Source: Deltaproteobacteria bacterium
GTDB lineage: Bacteria > Desulfobacterota > Deferrisomatia > Deferrisomatales > JACRMM01
Direction of reading: 5' to 3'
DNA: 47,880 nucleotides
Assembly: GCA_016214985.1 (NCBI GenBank)
Contig: JACRMM010000020.1
Span: 1 to 47,880 of the forward strand
Shown: positions 1 to 7,627 of the stretch, piece after piece
Position numbering within the stretch: the first letter of the stretch is position 1
Layout: the number at the start of each line of letters is the position of its first letter
The notes under the pieces: generated by a model
What the model was told of the DNA's origin: nothing
Database searches by the model: none
The model's input: the letters and a program-made list of their open reading frames with translations, nothing else
Translations under genes and position numbers: made by a program

Positions 1-135
1 CAATCCGCGAATATCAGCATGATCTACCGTCGCACAATCGGCCCCGCTCCTACTCATGCCCTGGAGGAGAAGCAACACCAAAACCAAGAAAATCTGGGGA
101 AGGGGCGCTTTTCCTCTATTGACAGTGTCAGCCAT
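1..135 (-). CDS. N-terminal fragment of a probable secreted protein
   Basis: A minus-strand reading frame opens at an ATG at 135 and runs off the window edge without a stop. Its first 45 codons give a short basic start (MADTVNRGK), then a strongly hydrophobic run (IFLVLVLLLLQG), then a small polar stretch with a cysteine (SRSGADC). That is the shape of a signal peptide. No good Shine-Dalgarno sequence is seen upstream, and the start lies 8 bases from the 144-bp repeat. Only the signal-like part is visible, so no function can be assigned. It could be a chance frame. Confidence 0.35.
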   Translation of the reverse strand, partial: MADTVNRGKAPLPQIFLVLVLLLLQGMSRSGADCATVDHADIRGL

Positions 136-142
136 ATCAGCG

Positions 143-286
143 GGCTGCCGAAGAAGCAGCCTGCTAGCGCCCCAGGGAGGGGGCGTCGAATCGCGGAGCT
201 CAAAAAGCGTAGCGATTCGTGAGGGTTCGAAGGGGCCGTCCCCGAGAACCCGTCGCCGAAAGACCCCATGGAGGGGTCTTTCAGCA
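143..286 (+). repeat. 144-bp dispersed repeat, left copy
   Basis: This block aligns without gaps to 47232-47375, with a minority of mismatches. It opens with a short hairpin (GGCTGC / GCAGCC) and closes with a longer one (GAAAGACCCC, loop ATGGA, GGGGTCTTTC). The closing hairpin differs from the right copy by a paired change (G-C here, A-T there), so folding has been conserved. Both copies are in the same orientation and lie in non-coding DNA. It looks like a genome-dispersed palindromic element rather than a gene. Confidence 0.85.
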
Positions 287-497
287 CCCAGCTAGAGACG
301 TCGAAACCGGTGCCACCGGTCCAGCCCGAGAGGAGGAACGACCATGCGGCGAGGAGCACAGAGGACGAGACGGAAAAGGGTAGTTCGGGGAGATCAAGGT
401 GAAGCTCTTCTTCAGGACCCCGCAGGACGAGGGGTGGGTCCGCAACAACCTTCTGGCGGCTGCGGGCTGCCAGGTTTGAATCCCAGGAGGTGACACG
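287..497 (+). other. Leader region with a short coding remnant
   Basis: No convincing gene lies here. A GTG frame at 399-479 reads MKLFFRTPQDEGWVRNNLL and ends 18 bases before the next gene. The same frame is blocked by a TAG further upstream, so this may be the tail of a decayed gene. A strong Shine-Dalgarno sequence (AGGAGG at 485-490) sits 7 bases before the ATG at 498 and fixes that start. A second AGGAGG lies just before an ATG at 344 whose product (about 49 residues) is not recognisable. Confidence 0.4.
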
Positions 498-1283
498 ATG
501 CCCAGGCTGCACACCAACGAGTTTCCCTGGCACGCCCCTTCGGATCAGAACCGGCGGGAGGGCGCCGTCCAGGCCGCGCGTCTCATGATGAACGCCGCCC
601 ACACGGCACCCTGCGCAGGGGGGGTCGACCACGTCGAGTGCGAGCTCGTGTGGGGGGACGAAGAGCAGCAAGCACTCGGCGAGAAGATGGATGAGCTCTC
701 CCACGCCCCGGGCAACGAACGGGCTCGGGAGCGCTACCAGACCGAGGCGGTCATGGCCCGGGAGGCCGACTGCCTGCTCCTCCTCGGCGATTTCAGGGCC
801 CGCAACACCCCCTTCGACGCGGACTGTGGGCTCTGCGGGGGCCCGAAGGGCTGCAGCTTCCTCTACGCCCGCCGCCGGACGGGGATGGGCCAGATCGACC
901 ACACGGACAAGAGTCTGGCCAAGACGCCCATCGACGGACCCCTGTGCCAGCTCCACGTCCACGACCTGGGCTACGCGGTCGGCTCCGCCCTGTGGACGGC
1001 CCGAACGCTGATGGTGGACGCCCGGCCCTTCATGACCGTGGGGCTCGCTGCGTCCAGACTCGGCTACTGCAAGAGCTCCGCGTTCGTGGTCGGAGTCCTC
1101 GTGGCGGCGGGAGCCAAGAACCCGTTCGTGGATACCCACGCGAAGTACCCGACCATGAACGTCCGACGCGTGGTCGACTCTGCGCGAAGGCACTACGTCA
1201 TCACCCGGCAGTTCGGGTTGGACTACCGGCATTACCCGAGCGGGAACGTCCCGGGATCCCGGTCCAAGAATGAGGAGGGATGA
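498..1283 (+). CDS. DUF2148 (ferredoxin-domain) protein, first of a pair
   Basis: This 261-residue protein matches the DUF2148 family pattern. An N-terminal AAHTAPCAGGVDHVE segment is followed by a cysteine cluster (C110, C113, C119 in DCGLCGGPKGC) and then the family's HDLGYAVGSAL and TVGLAASRLGY blocks. The family is thought to carry an Fe-S cluster, but its reaction is not established. The start is set by AGGAGG at 485-490. The next gene begins 3 bases after the stop and encodes a second protein of the same family, so the two are probably co-transcribed and may form one complex. A CoA ligase and an acyl-CoA dehydrogenase follow on the same strand, which suggests a role in anaerobic acyl or aromatic metabolism. 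That role is inference. Confidence 0.8.
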   Translation: MPRLHTNEFPWHAPSDQNRREGAVQAARLMMNAAHTAPCAGGVDHVECELVWGDEEQQALGEKMDELSHAPGNERARERYQTEAVMAREADCLLLLGDFRARNTPFDADCGLCGGPKGCSFLYARRRTGMGQIDHTDKSLAKTPIDGPLCQLHVHDLGYAVGSALWTARTLMVDARPFMTVGLAASRLGYCKSSAFVVGVLVAAGAKNPFVDTHAKYPTMNVRRVVDSARRHYVITRQFGLDYRHYPSGNVPGSRSKNEEG

Positions 1284-1286
1284 GCC

Positions 1287-2168
1287 ATGGCCCTGATGGA
1301 TGGAAAAGCATTTGCCGACGAACGGTTGGTGGACGCCGCAGGCCACGTCCTCCATGCGTACTACAAGGCCCCTCTGGTCACCGGCAAGGTCGAGCACAAG
1401 GCCGTGGTCATCACCGGGGAACACCTCGACCCCGTGATCGAATTCGTGGACCGAATGGACAAGAAGCTTGACGGCGCGGCCAAGGACCTCTTCTTTCCTC
1501 TGTATGTGGACCACATGTGCCTGAAGGTGGCTCGTGACGAGGGGTACTCCCCCGTAGTCGTCGCCCTGGGGGCGGACTACACCAAGGCGGACCTGGGCTG
1601 GGACTGCGGCGCGTGCGGGTTTTCGACCAGCCGCGACTACCTCAAGTACTCCGGCGAGAACAAGGGAATGGGCGCCCTGTGCGCCGGGCCCTCCTGCGCG
1701 TGGAAGGCATTGGACCACGGCATCGCGGTCGACTATGCCTGCGCCGCCGCCCACGAGCTGAACGTGGAGAACCGCATTCTGAGCACGATCGGGCTCGTGA
1801 CGATGCTGCTCGGGTACCTGGACGGAGTCAGTGCCACTTGGGCTCTGGCCCTGGGACCCCAGGTCGAGACCTGGTGGTACAGCCGGCCCTCGCTCGCCAA
1901 GTGGCTGGATCCTCAGATGCTGCAGGGGATGCTCCACAAGAACTACGCGAACCACTTCCAGATGTTCAGCACCAAGCTGAGGCCGCGGGTGAAGAAGGAC
2001 GGCCCCTGGTGGGAGGAGAAGCCGGAGTATGTCTTGGGCATCGGTCCGGACGAGGAGTACGGGACGTACCAGCAGCAGGTCCTCGGCGCGCTGATGGAGA
2101 GTGTCGGTGAGCTGCGCCCCAAGGTGCAGGCTCTGCGAGGCCTCGCCGAGACAACGTCCGGCGGGTGA
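1287..2168 (+). CDS. DUF2148-like protein, second of a pair
   Basis: This 293-residue protein is related to its neighbour. It carries the family blocks GWDCGACGF (C107, C110), a second cysteine pair (C132, C137 in LCAGPSCAW), DHGIAVDYACAAA and ENRILSTIG. The C-terminal ~100 residues are tryptophan- and tyrosine-rich and go beyond the usual domain. ATG 1287 is preceded by GAGGAGGG at about 1272-1279, which overlaps the end of the upstream gene, so translation is probably coupled. The two cysteine patterns are not the same, which suggests two different cluster sites or subunits rather than a simple duplicate. The function is unknown. Confidence 0.75.
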   Translation: MALMDGKAFADERLVDAAGHVLHAYYKAPLVTGKVEHKAVVITGEHLDPVIEFVDRMDKKLDGAAKDLFFPLYVDHMCLKVARDEGYSPVVVALGADYTKADLGWDCGACGFSTSRDYLKYSGENKGMGALCAGPSCAWKALDHGIAVDYACAAAHELNVENRILSTIGLVTMLLGYLDGVSATWALALGPQVETWWYSRPSLAKWLDPQMLQGMLHKNYANHFQMFSTKLRPRVKKDGPWWEEKPEYVLGIGPDEEYGTYQQQVLGALMESVGELRPKVQALRGLAETTSGG

Positions 2169-2196
2169 CCCGACCGGGTCGGGCCGGCGGTGTTTG

Positions 2197-2545
2197 CGCA
2201 GGAGGGCCGGGGACCCCCTCTCCGACGCCGCAGGATCCCTGAAGGGGTCGCCTACGGCGAGCGCCGGTCGAGGGGCTCGGACATCGTGCTGATCCCCTCG
2301 GCAGCGTCGCCAAAGCCGCCTGCGCCGCTCTCCGAGGGGCCCCCCGGCCCGCAGCGCGGAAGGTGTACGCCGGCGGCGTCGACGCAGGAGGGCCGGGGAC
2401 CTCCCCCTCCGGCGCCGCAGGAACCCTGAAGGAGTCGCATACGGCGAGCGCCGGTCGAGGGATTCGGAGGTCGCGTTGATTCCCCGGCAGCGTCGCCACA
2501 GCCGCCTGCGCCGCTCTCCGAGGGGCCCCCCGGCCGCAGCGCGGA
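2197..2545. repeat. Tandem ~164-bp direct repeat (two copies)
   Basis: Copy 1 is 2197-2360 and copy 2 is 2383-2545, about 186 bases apart start to start. Both begin CGCAGGAGGGCCGGGGAC and end GCAGCGCGGA. They share long identical blocks, for example the stretch around GCCGCCTGCGCCGCTCTCC, with scattered differences. The repeat fills most of the gap between the second DUF2148 gene and the CoA ligase. Runs such as GGGGCCCCCC make it able to fold. No gene is supported inside it. Confidence 0.85.
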
Positions 2546-2602
2546 ACGCGTAGGTCAACGTCCATGGAGGGCGGGTCGATCCAATCGAGAGGAGAGTCGC
2601 GG

Positions 2603-3967
2603 ATGAGCGAGCCCAGGTACTTCAATCCCGACGTCGAGCCCTTGCTGAACACTCCGCAAATGCGGGAGCTCCAGTGGGGGAAGTTGAAGGAGGCGCTCCG
2701 CTACAGCTACCAGAACACACCCTTCGACCGGGAGCGGATGGATGCGGCGGGGGTCGCCCCGGGCGACATCTGCTCCTTCGACGACTTTGCCCGCGCGATC
2801 CGGCCCGCTGGCCAGGCGGAGTTCCGGCAGGTCTACGAGCGGCTCGAGCTGAACATGGAGAAGATCTGGCTGCACCTGTACGGCCAGGACCGCATGGACG
2901 ACCTGTACCTGCTGACCACCACCTCGGGAACCACGGGAGTGCCGACGCCCTACCCTGTGTTCCACAAGACCACGGTGGTCATGGGCGAGCTCTTCGGCCG
3001 CATCGGATGGCGCGCGGGCATGCGGCCGGGAACCCGGCTCGCCATCTGCTTTGGCCTCAGCATGCACGCCGCGGGGACCCCCAATCTCTTCTGGTACAAG
3101 AACACGCGCGGCGTCACGCTCGTCCCGATCGGGGCCGAAGTGGGGACCGAGCGCATGCTGACCTTCCTGAAGCTTTTCAAGGTCAACATGTTCACCGGGA
3201 CTCCCTCCCTGGCGACCCACCTCATCGAACGCGCGCCCGAGGTGCTGGGAGCGCCGGTCGGGAGCCTCGGCCTCAAGGCGCTCTTGTGCGGCGCCGAGCC
3301 CGGCGCCGGCATTCCCGAGATCCGAAGCCGGCTGGAGAAGGAGTACGGCGCCAAGGTCTTCGACATCGGCGCCGGCTACGGCGTCTCCTGCGATCATCCC
3401 GAGTACCAGGGTATGCACTGGATCGCCGCCGACCACTGCCTCTACGAGCTCGTGGAGCCGGAGACCTTCGAGCCGCTCGCGATGACGCACGGCGCGACGG
3501 GGCTCGCCTGCTTCACTCCGCTCGAGCCGCAATCGGGCATCTTCTTCCACCACCTGCGCTTCACCCTGGGCGACATCCACCAGGTCTTCACCGAGCCGTG
3601 TCCCTGCGGGCTCTCCGGGTTCCGCTACAAGATCGTCGGCCGCACCGACGACATGCTGAAGGTCAAAGGAGTCCCGGTCTATCCTGCGGCCATCCAGGGT
3701 GTCATCAACGGCTTCGTTCCCCGGGTCACGGGGGCGTTTCGCATCCTCCTCACGGAGAAGCCGCCCCTGGTGATCCCGCCCCTCAAGCTCTCGATCGAGC
3801 ACGGGGAGAACGTGCGGGACTCGGACCTGCCGGGGCTGGAGAAGGAGATGGGAGACAGAATGCACCAAATGGTGAAGATCCGGCCTACGATCACGTGGCT
3901 CAAGCCAAATTCCTTGGAGAGGGCAGTGAAGAAGACGCAGTTCCTGGAAAAGGCCTACCGGGAATGA
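2603..3967 (+). CDS. Phenylacetate-CoA ligase-like AMP-forming enzyme
   Basis: The product is 454 residues from ATG 2603 (MSEPRYF), which has GAGAGGAGAG upstream; an earlier ATG at 2564 is less well placed. The adenylate-forming P-loop is clear (TTTSGTTGVPTP, about residues 105-115). Later blocks fit the PaaK / coenzyme F390 synthetase family: GAGYGVSCDHPEY, then DIHQVF, CPCGLSGFRYKIVGRTDD and KVKGVPVYP. The family activates an aryl or other carboxylic acid to its CoA thioester using ATP. The substrate cannot be read from sequence, and an aromatic acid is only the family default. The gene lies just upstream of an acyl-CoA dehydrogenase, consistent with activation followed by desaturation. Confidence 0.85.
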   Translation: MSEPRYFNPDVEPLLNTPQMRELQWGKLKEALRYSYQNTPFDRERMDAAGVAPGDICSFDDFARAIRPAGQAEFRQVYERLELNMEKIWLHLYGQDRMDDLYLLTTTSGTTGVPTPYPVFHKTTVVMGELFGRIGWRAGMRPGTRLAICFGLSMHAAGTPNLFWYKNTRGVTLVPIGAEVGTERMLTFLKLFKVNMFTGTPSLATHLIERAPEVLGAPVGSLGLKALLCGAEPGAGIPEIRSRLEKEYGAKVFDIGAGYGVSCDHPEYQGMHWIAADHCLYELVEPETFEPLAMTHGATGLACFTPLEPQSGIFFHHLRFTLGDIHQVFTEPCPCGLSGFRYKIVGRTDDMLKVKGVPVYPAAIQGVINGFVPRVTGAFRILLTEKPPLVIPPLKLSIEHGENVRDSDLPGLEKEMGDRMHQMVKIRPTITWLKPNSLERAVKKTQFLEKAYRE

Positions 3968-4012
3968 GGCACCCGCAAACGTGGATAGAGTCCGAGAGGG
4001 ATGGAATCACGA

Positions 4013-5152
4013 ATGGATTTTGAGCTCAGCGAAGACCAGAAGCTGGTTCAGGAGATGGTACGGCGATTCTCCGAGAAGGAGATCGCCCACCTTGCGGACG
4101 AGATCGACCGAACCGAGCGTTTTCCGGAGAAGACACTCAAGGACATGGCGGGACTCGGTCTCATGAGCATGCTCGTGCCGTCCGAAGCCGGGGGGACCGG
4201 CATGGGTGCGGTGGCCTATTCTCTGGCGCTGATGGAGATCGGGAAGGCCTGCATGAGCCATGCGACCGCGACCTCGGTGACCAACATGGTCTGCGAAGGG
4301 ATCTACCGGTTCGGCACCCCGGCGCAGCGGCAGATCTACATCCCGAGGATCACCTCGGGAGAGTGCCTGGCCGGAGCGTTTGCCCTCACGGAGCCTGGGG
4401 CAGGTTCGGACGCGGGCAGCCTGCGGGCCACTGCAGAGCGCGAAGGGGAGGAGTACGTGCTCAACGGAACCAAGGTCTTCATCACCTCCGGGTCCCACGC
4501 CGGCGTGTTCATGGTGGCGGCCAAGACGGACAGGGAGGCGGGGAAGCGGGGCATCAGCGTCTTCTTGGTAGAGGCGGGCACGCCCGGGCTGCGGGTCGGC
4601 CGCAAGGAGGAGAAGCTGGGGCAGCGGGGCTCGGACACCGTGGAAATCCTCTTCGAAGAGTGCCACGTGCCGGCCGCGAACCTGCTTGGCAACGAGGGCG
4701 ACGGGTTCAAGATCATGTTGGCGAACTTGGACGGCGGCAGGGTCGGGATCGCCTCCAGCTCCTGCGGCCTGGCTCGGGCTGCCTTCGAGTCGGCCCGGAG
4801 CTACTCCAAGGATCGCCGCCAGTTCGGAAGGCCGATCTGCGAGTTCCAGGCGATCCAGTGGAAGCTTGCGGACATGGCGACCCAGCTCGACGCGGCGACG
4901 CTGCTCACCCTTCGCGCGGCCCATCGGAAAGAACTCGGGCGCCCCTACACTCAGGAAGCCAGTATGGCGAAGCTCTTCGCCACGGAGGCGTGCCAGCGCG
5001 TATGTCGCGAAGCGCTTCAGATCCACGGGGGGTACGGATACGTGCGCGAGTACCCCGCCGAACGGTTCCTCCGGGACTCCGTCGCCCTGACTCTGTACGA
5101 GGGCACGAGCGAGATCCAGCGGTTAGTGATCGCCCGTAACCTCCTGACCTAA
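4013..5152 (+). CDS. Acyl-CoA dehydrogenase
   Basis: This is a 379-residue flavoprotein of standard family length. MDFELSEDQ at the N-terminus, ALTEPGAGSDAGS and the C-terminal ALQIHGGYGYVREY are family signatures. The catalytic glutamate is E363 in LYEGTSEIQR, the position used by short- and medium-chain enzymes. It oxidises an acyl-CoA to the 2,3-enoyl-CoA and would pass electrons to ETF. ATG 4013 is preferred over ATG 4001 because GAGAGGG at 3994-4000 is properly spaced only for 4013. It follows the CoA ligase by 45 bases, and the two are likely one operon. No etfAB genes lie in the window. Confidence 0.93.
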   Translation: MDFELSEDQKLVQEMVRRFSEKEIAHLADEIDRTERFPEKTLKDMAGLGLMSMLVPSEAGGTGMGAVAYSLALMEIGKACMSHATATSVTNMVCEGIYRFGTPAQRQIYIPRITSGECLAGAFALTEPGAGSDAGSLRATAEREGEEYVLNGTKVFITSGSHAGVFMVAAKTDREAGKRGISVFLVEAGTPGLRVGRKEEKLGQRGSDTVEILFEECHVPAANLLGNEGDGFKIMLANLDGGRVGIASSSCGLARAAFESARSYSKDRRQFGRPICEFQAIQWKLADMATQLDAATLLTLRAAHRKELGRPYTQEASMAKLFATEACQRVCREALQIHGGYGYVREYPAERFLRDSVALTLYEGTSEIQRLVIARNLLT

Positions 5153-5209
5153 CGGGCGAACGGACCCGCGCTGCCTGTTGTTCAACGTGCCGCCGCGTGG
5201 GGCGTCGGG

Positions 5210-6604
5210 TTACTCCGGCAGCATCTTCCCCGGGTTCAGGATCCCCTTGGGGTCCAGTGCCGCCTTGATCCGGCGCATGTAGTCGAGGGCCTTCCCGTGC
5301 TCGGCCTCGACGAAGGGGAGCTTCCCGATGCCGACGCCGTGCTCGCCGGTGCAGCTGCCGCCCGCGGCGATCCCGTGCTCCACGACCGTTCGGTTGACGC
5401 GGGCAACGGCGTCCTTGGCGGCGGCATCGGCCGGATCGTAGAGCAGACCCAGGTGGAGATTGCCGTCGCCGGCGTGGCCCCAGAAGAAGCCCACCGCGCC
5501 CTCTCGCTCCACCGTCTCCTTGGCCCGGTCCACCATCTCGGCGTAGCGGCTGATCGGCACGCAGGTGTCGACGAGCAGCACCGAGGCGCCGGGGTGGTTT
5601 CGCTTGATGGACTCGAGCGCGCCGTGGCGCACCTCCCAGAGCCTCACCCGCTCGTCGGCCCCGATCCCCCGCTCCACGGTGAGCGCGCCGTGCTCCTGGA
5701 GCACCCCCTGGACCATCTCGAACTGGCTCTCCAGGGCTGACTCGTTGACGTTGTGGAACTCCAGGAAGAGCATCGGCCGCTCCGCCAGGGTCATCTTCTG
5801 GTCCCGGTTGATCTCGGCCACCACGGCCGCATCCATGAGCTCCAGGGCGGCCGGGTTCAGACCGTAGCGGATCGTGTCGCTCACGGCCTCGCACGCGTCG
5901 TGGATGGCCGGGAACGTTGCGACCACGGTGAGGTACTCCGGCGGCAGGCCCCGCAGGCGAAGGGTTGCCCGGGTGACGATGCCGAGCGTGCCCTCGCTCC
6001 CGATCATCAGGCGCACGAGGTCGTATCCGGACGAGCTCTTGATGGCGCGGCTCCCCAGGTGGAGCACGTCGCCGTCCGCGGTTACGACCTCCAGGCCGAG
6101 GACGCAGTCGCGCGTGGCGCCGTAGGCGACCGTGCGCACGCCCGAGGCGTTATTGCCGATCATCCCGCCGATCGCGGCCCAGGCGCCCGGATCGGGCGGG
6201 AAGAACAGGCCGTAGTGGCGCAGCTGGTTGTTGAGCTCCCGGTACTGGATGCCGACCTCCACGTCCACCTGGAGGTCCTTCTCCCGGATCTCCAGGATCC
6301 GGTTCATCTCCGTGAAGTCGAGGACGAGACCGCCCTTGATCGGGATCGGGTTGCCCTCGAGGCTCGTGCCCGCGCACCACGGGGTGACGGCGTACCCCTT
6401 CTCGGCCGCGAGCTTGACGCACGCCACGACGTCCTCGGTCGTCTGGGGCCAGACCACGACGTCGGGCCGGTGGGGCTCGTGGTAGGACTCGTCCTTGGAG
6501 TGGAGGTCCAGGTTGGAGGAGCCGGTCGAGACGTGGCTCTCGCCGATGGCGTGCTTGAGGGCGTCGACGTCCTCGGGGGTGACCGGGGGGTACTGTCTGG
6601 ACAT
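5210..6604 (-). CDS. GlcD/DLD-type FAD-binding oxidoreductase
   Basis: The product is 464 residues. An FAD_binding_4 domain occupies the N-terminal half (TPWCAGTSLEGNPIP, GGMIGNNASGVRTVAYG, MIGSEGTLGIVT), and an FAD-oxidase C-terminal domain carries HAGDGNLHLG and CTGEHGVGIGK. The family oxidises 2-hydroxy acids such as D-lactate or glycolate. The exact substrate is not decidable. The gene is convergent with the acyl-CoA dehydrogenase, with a 57-base gap that shows no clear terminator, and divergent from mqnP. No GlcE/GlcF or Fe-S partner gene is adjacent, so it may act alone as a DLD-type enzyme with electrons passed to ETF or quinone. Confidence 0.9.
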   Translation of the reverse strand: MSRQYPPVTPEDVDALKHAIGESHVSTGSSNLDLHSKDESYHEPHRPDVVVWPQTTEDVVACVKLAAEKGYAVTPWCAGTSLEGNPIPIKGGLVLDFTEMNRILEIREKDLQVDVEVGIQYRELNNQLRHYGLFFPPDPGAWAAIGGMIGNNASGVRTVAYGATRDCVLGLEVVTADGDVLHLGSRAIKSSSGYDLVRLMIGSEGTLGIVTRATLRLRGLPPEYLTVVATFPAIHDACEAVSDTIRYGLNPAALELMDAAVVAEINRDQKMTLAERPMLFLEFHNVNESALESQFEMVQGVLQEHGALTVERGIGADERVRLWEVRHGALESIKRNHPGASVLLVDTCVPISRYAEMVDRAKETVEREGAVGFFWGHAGDGNLHLGLLYDPADAAAKDAVARVNRTVVEHGIAAGGSCTGEHGVGIGKLPFVEAEHGKALDYMRRIKAALDPKGILNPGKMLPE

Positions 6605-6705
6605 GGCGTCCCTCTCGGGCTGGGGTGGCCGGTTTGGGATCGAAGTGTTCCCGGAAATGGGAGAGAGCGCAACGTCTTTGGTATCGTTGCCCCCGCGCCG
6701 TGCGC

Positions 6706-6711
6706 TATACT
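6706..6711 (+). promoter_or_regulatory. Possible -10 element for the menaquinone operon
   Basis: TATACT lies 52 bases upstream of the mqnP start, in the divergent gap between the FAD oxidase and mqnP. A matching -35 at normal spacing is poor (TTG at 6687-6689 is the nearest partial match), so the call is weak. The gap of about 160 bases contains no gene. Confidence 0.3.
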
Positions 6712-6763
6712 ACACCGTCTTTTTCTCCTCCATTCCATTCGATTTTTCGGGTCACGGGTAGCG

Positions 6764-7627
6764 ATGTCCGATGCCGTCTGGGGGAGGGTGGGAGCCCTCC
6801 TCGACATGATCAAGTTCGCCCACACGGTCTTTGCGCTGCCGTTCGCGCTCATGGGCATGCTGCTCGCGGCCCGGGGGCTGCCGGGGCCGGGCACCGTGCT
6901 GGGGATCCTGGCCGCCATGGTCGGCGCCCGCACCGCGGCCATGGCCTGGAACCGGATCGCCGACGCCGAGATCGACGGCCGAAACCCCCGTACCGCGGGT
7001 CGCCACCTGCCGGCCGGGCTGGTGCGTCCCGCCGAGGCGTGGGCCCTGACGCTCGGGGGTGCGATTCTGCTCGTCCTGGCAGCCTGGGCGCTCAATCCGC
7101 TGTGCCTGAAGCTCGCTCCCCTGGCCCTGGCGGTCGTGTTCGCGTACCCCTTTGCCAAGCGCTTCACGGTGCTCTGCCACTTCCTGCTCGGCCTCGCCCT
7201 GGCGGCAGCGCCCCTGGGGGCGTGGATCGCCGTCACGGGCTCGTGGAGCTGGAAGATCGTTCCCCTGGGTCTGGCGGTCCTCCTGTGGACCGCCGGCTTC
7301 GATGTGCTCTACGCCCTTCAGGACGTGGAGTTCGACCGGGCCTCGGGGCTCCACAGCATCCCCCAGCGGCTCGGCACCGGGCGCGCGCTGCGGCTTGCGG
7401 CTCGGCTCCACGTCGCGCTCGTGGTGCTGCTGGCCCTGCAGATCCCGCTCTTCGGTCTGGGCGCGTGGTACGGGCTGGGCCTTCTGGCGGCGGCCGCGCT
7501 CCTGCTCTACGAGCACGCGCTCGTGACGCCCTCGGACCTCTCCCGCCTCGACGCCGCCTTCTTCACCATGAACGGGGTGATCAGCGTGGTGATGTTCTCG
7601 GCGACATTCCTGGACGTCCTCCTGTGA
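6764..7627 (+). CDS. mqnP: UbiA-family prenyltransferase of menaquinone synthesis (MqnP)
   Basis: This 287-residue polytopic membrane protein of the UbiA family has both aspartate-rich motifs: NRIADAEIDGRNPRT, about residues 65-79, and DVLYALQDVEFDRASG in the middle. Several hydrophobic helices surround them. The family attaches a polyprenyl chain to an aromatic ring. Because the next gene encodes the futalosine-pathway enzymes MqnE and MqnC, the likely role is prenylation of the 1,4-dihydroxy-6-naphthoate product (MqnP) rather than 4-hydroxybenzoate (UbiA). ATG 6764 begins just before the first helix. The stop overlaps the GTG start of the next gene by 3 bases, so translation is probably coupled. 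Confidence 0.88.
   Translation: MSDAVWGRVGALLDMIKFAHTVFALPFALMGMLLAARGLPGPGTVLGILAAMVGARTAAMAWNRIADAEIDGRNPRTAGRHLPAGLVRPAEAWALTLGGAILLVLAAWALNPLCLKLAPLALAVVFAYPFAKRFTVLCHFLLGLALAAAPLGAWIAVTGSWSWKIVPLGLAVLLWTAGFDVLYALQDVEFDRASGLHSIPQRLGTGRALRLAARLHVALVVLLALQIPLFGLGAWYGLGLLAAAALLLYEHALVTPSDLSRLDAAFFTMNGVISVVMFSATFLDVLL

Noticed and set aside
54..2558. Long minus-strand open frame across the DUF2148 genes and repeats
   Set aside because: It is an antisense shadow typical of GC-rich DNA. It runs through the 144-bp and tandem repeats and has Arg/Pro-rich, family-less sequence, while the plus-strand genes match a known family.
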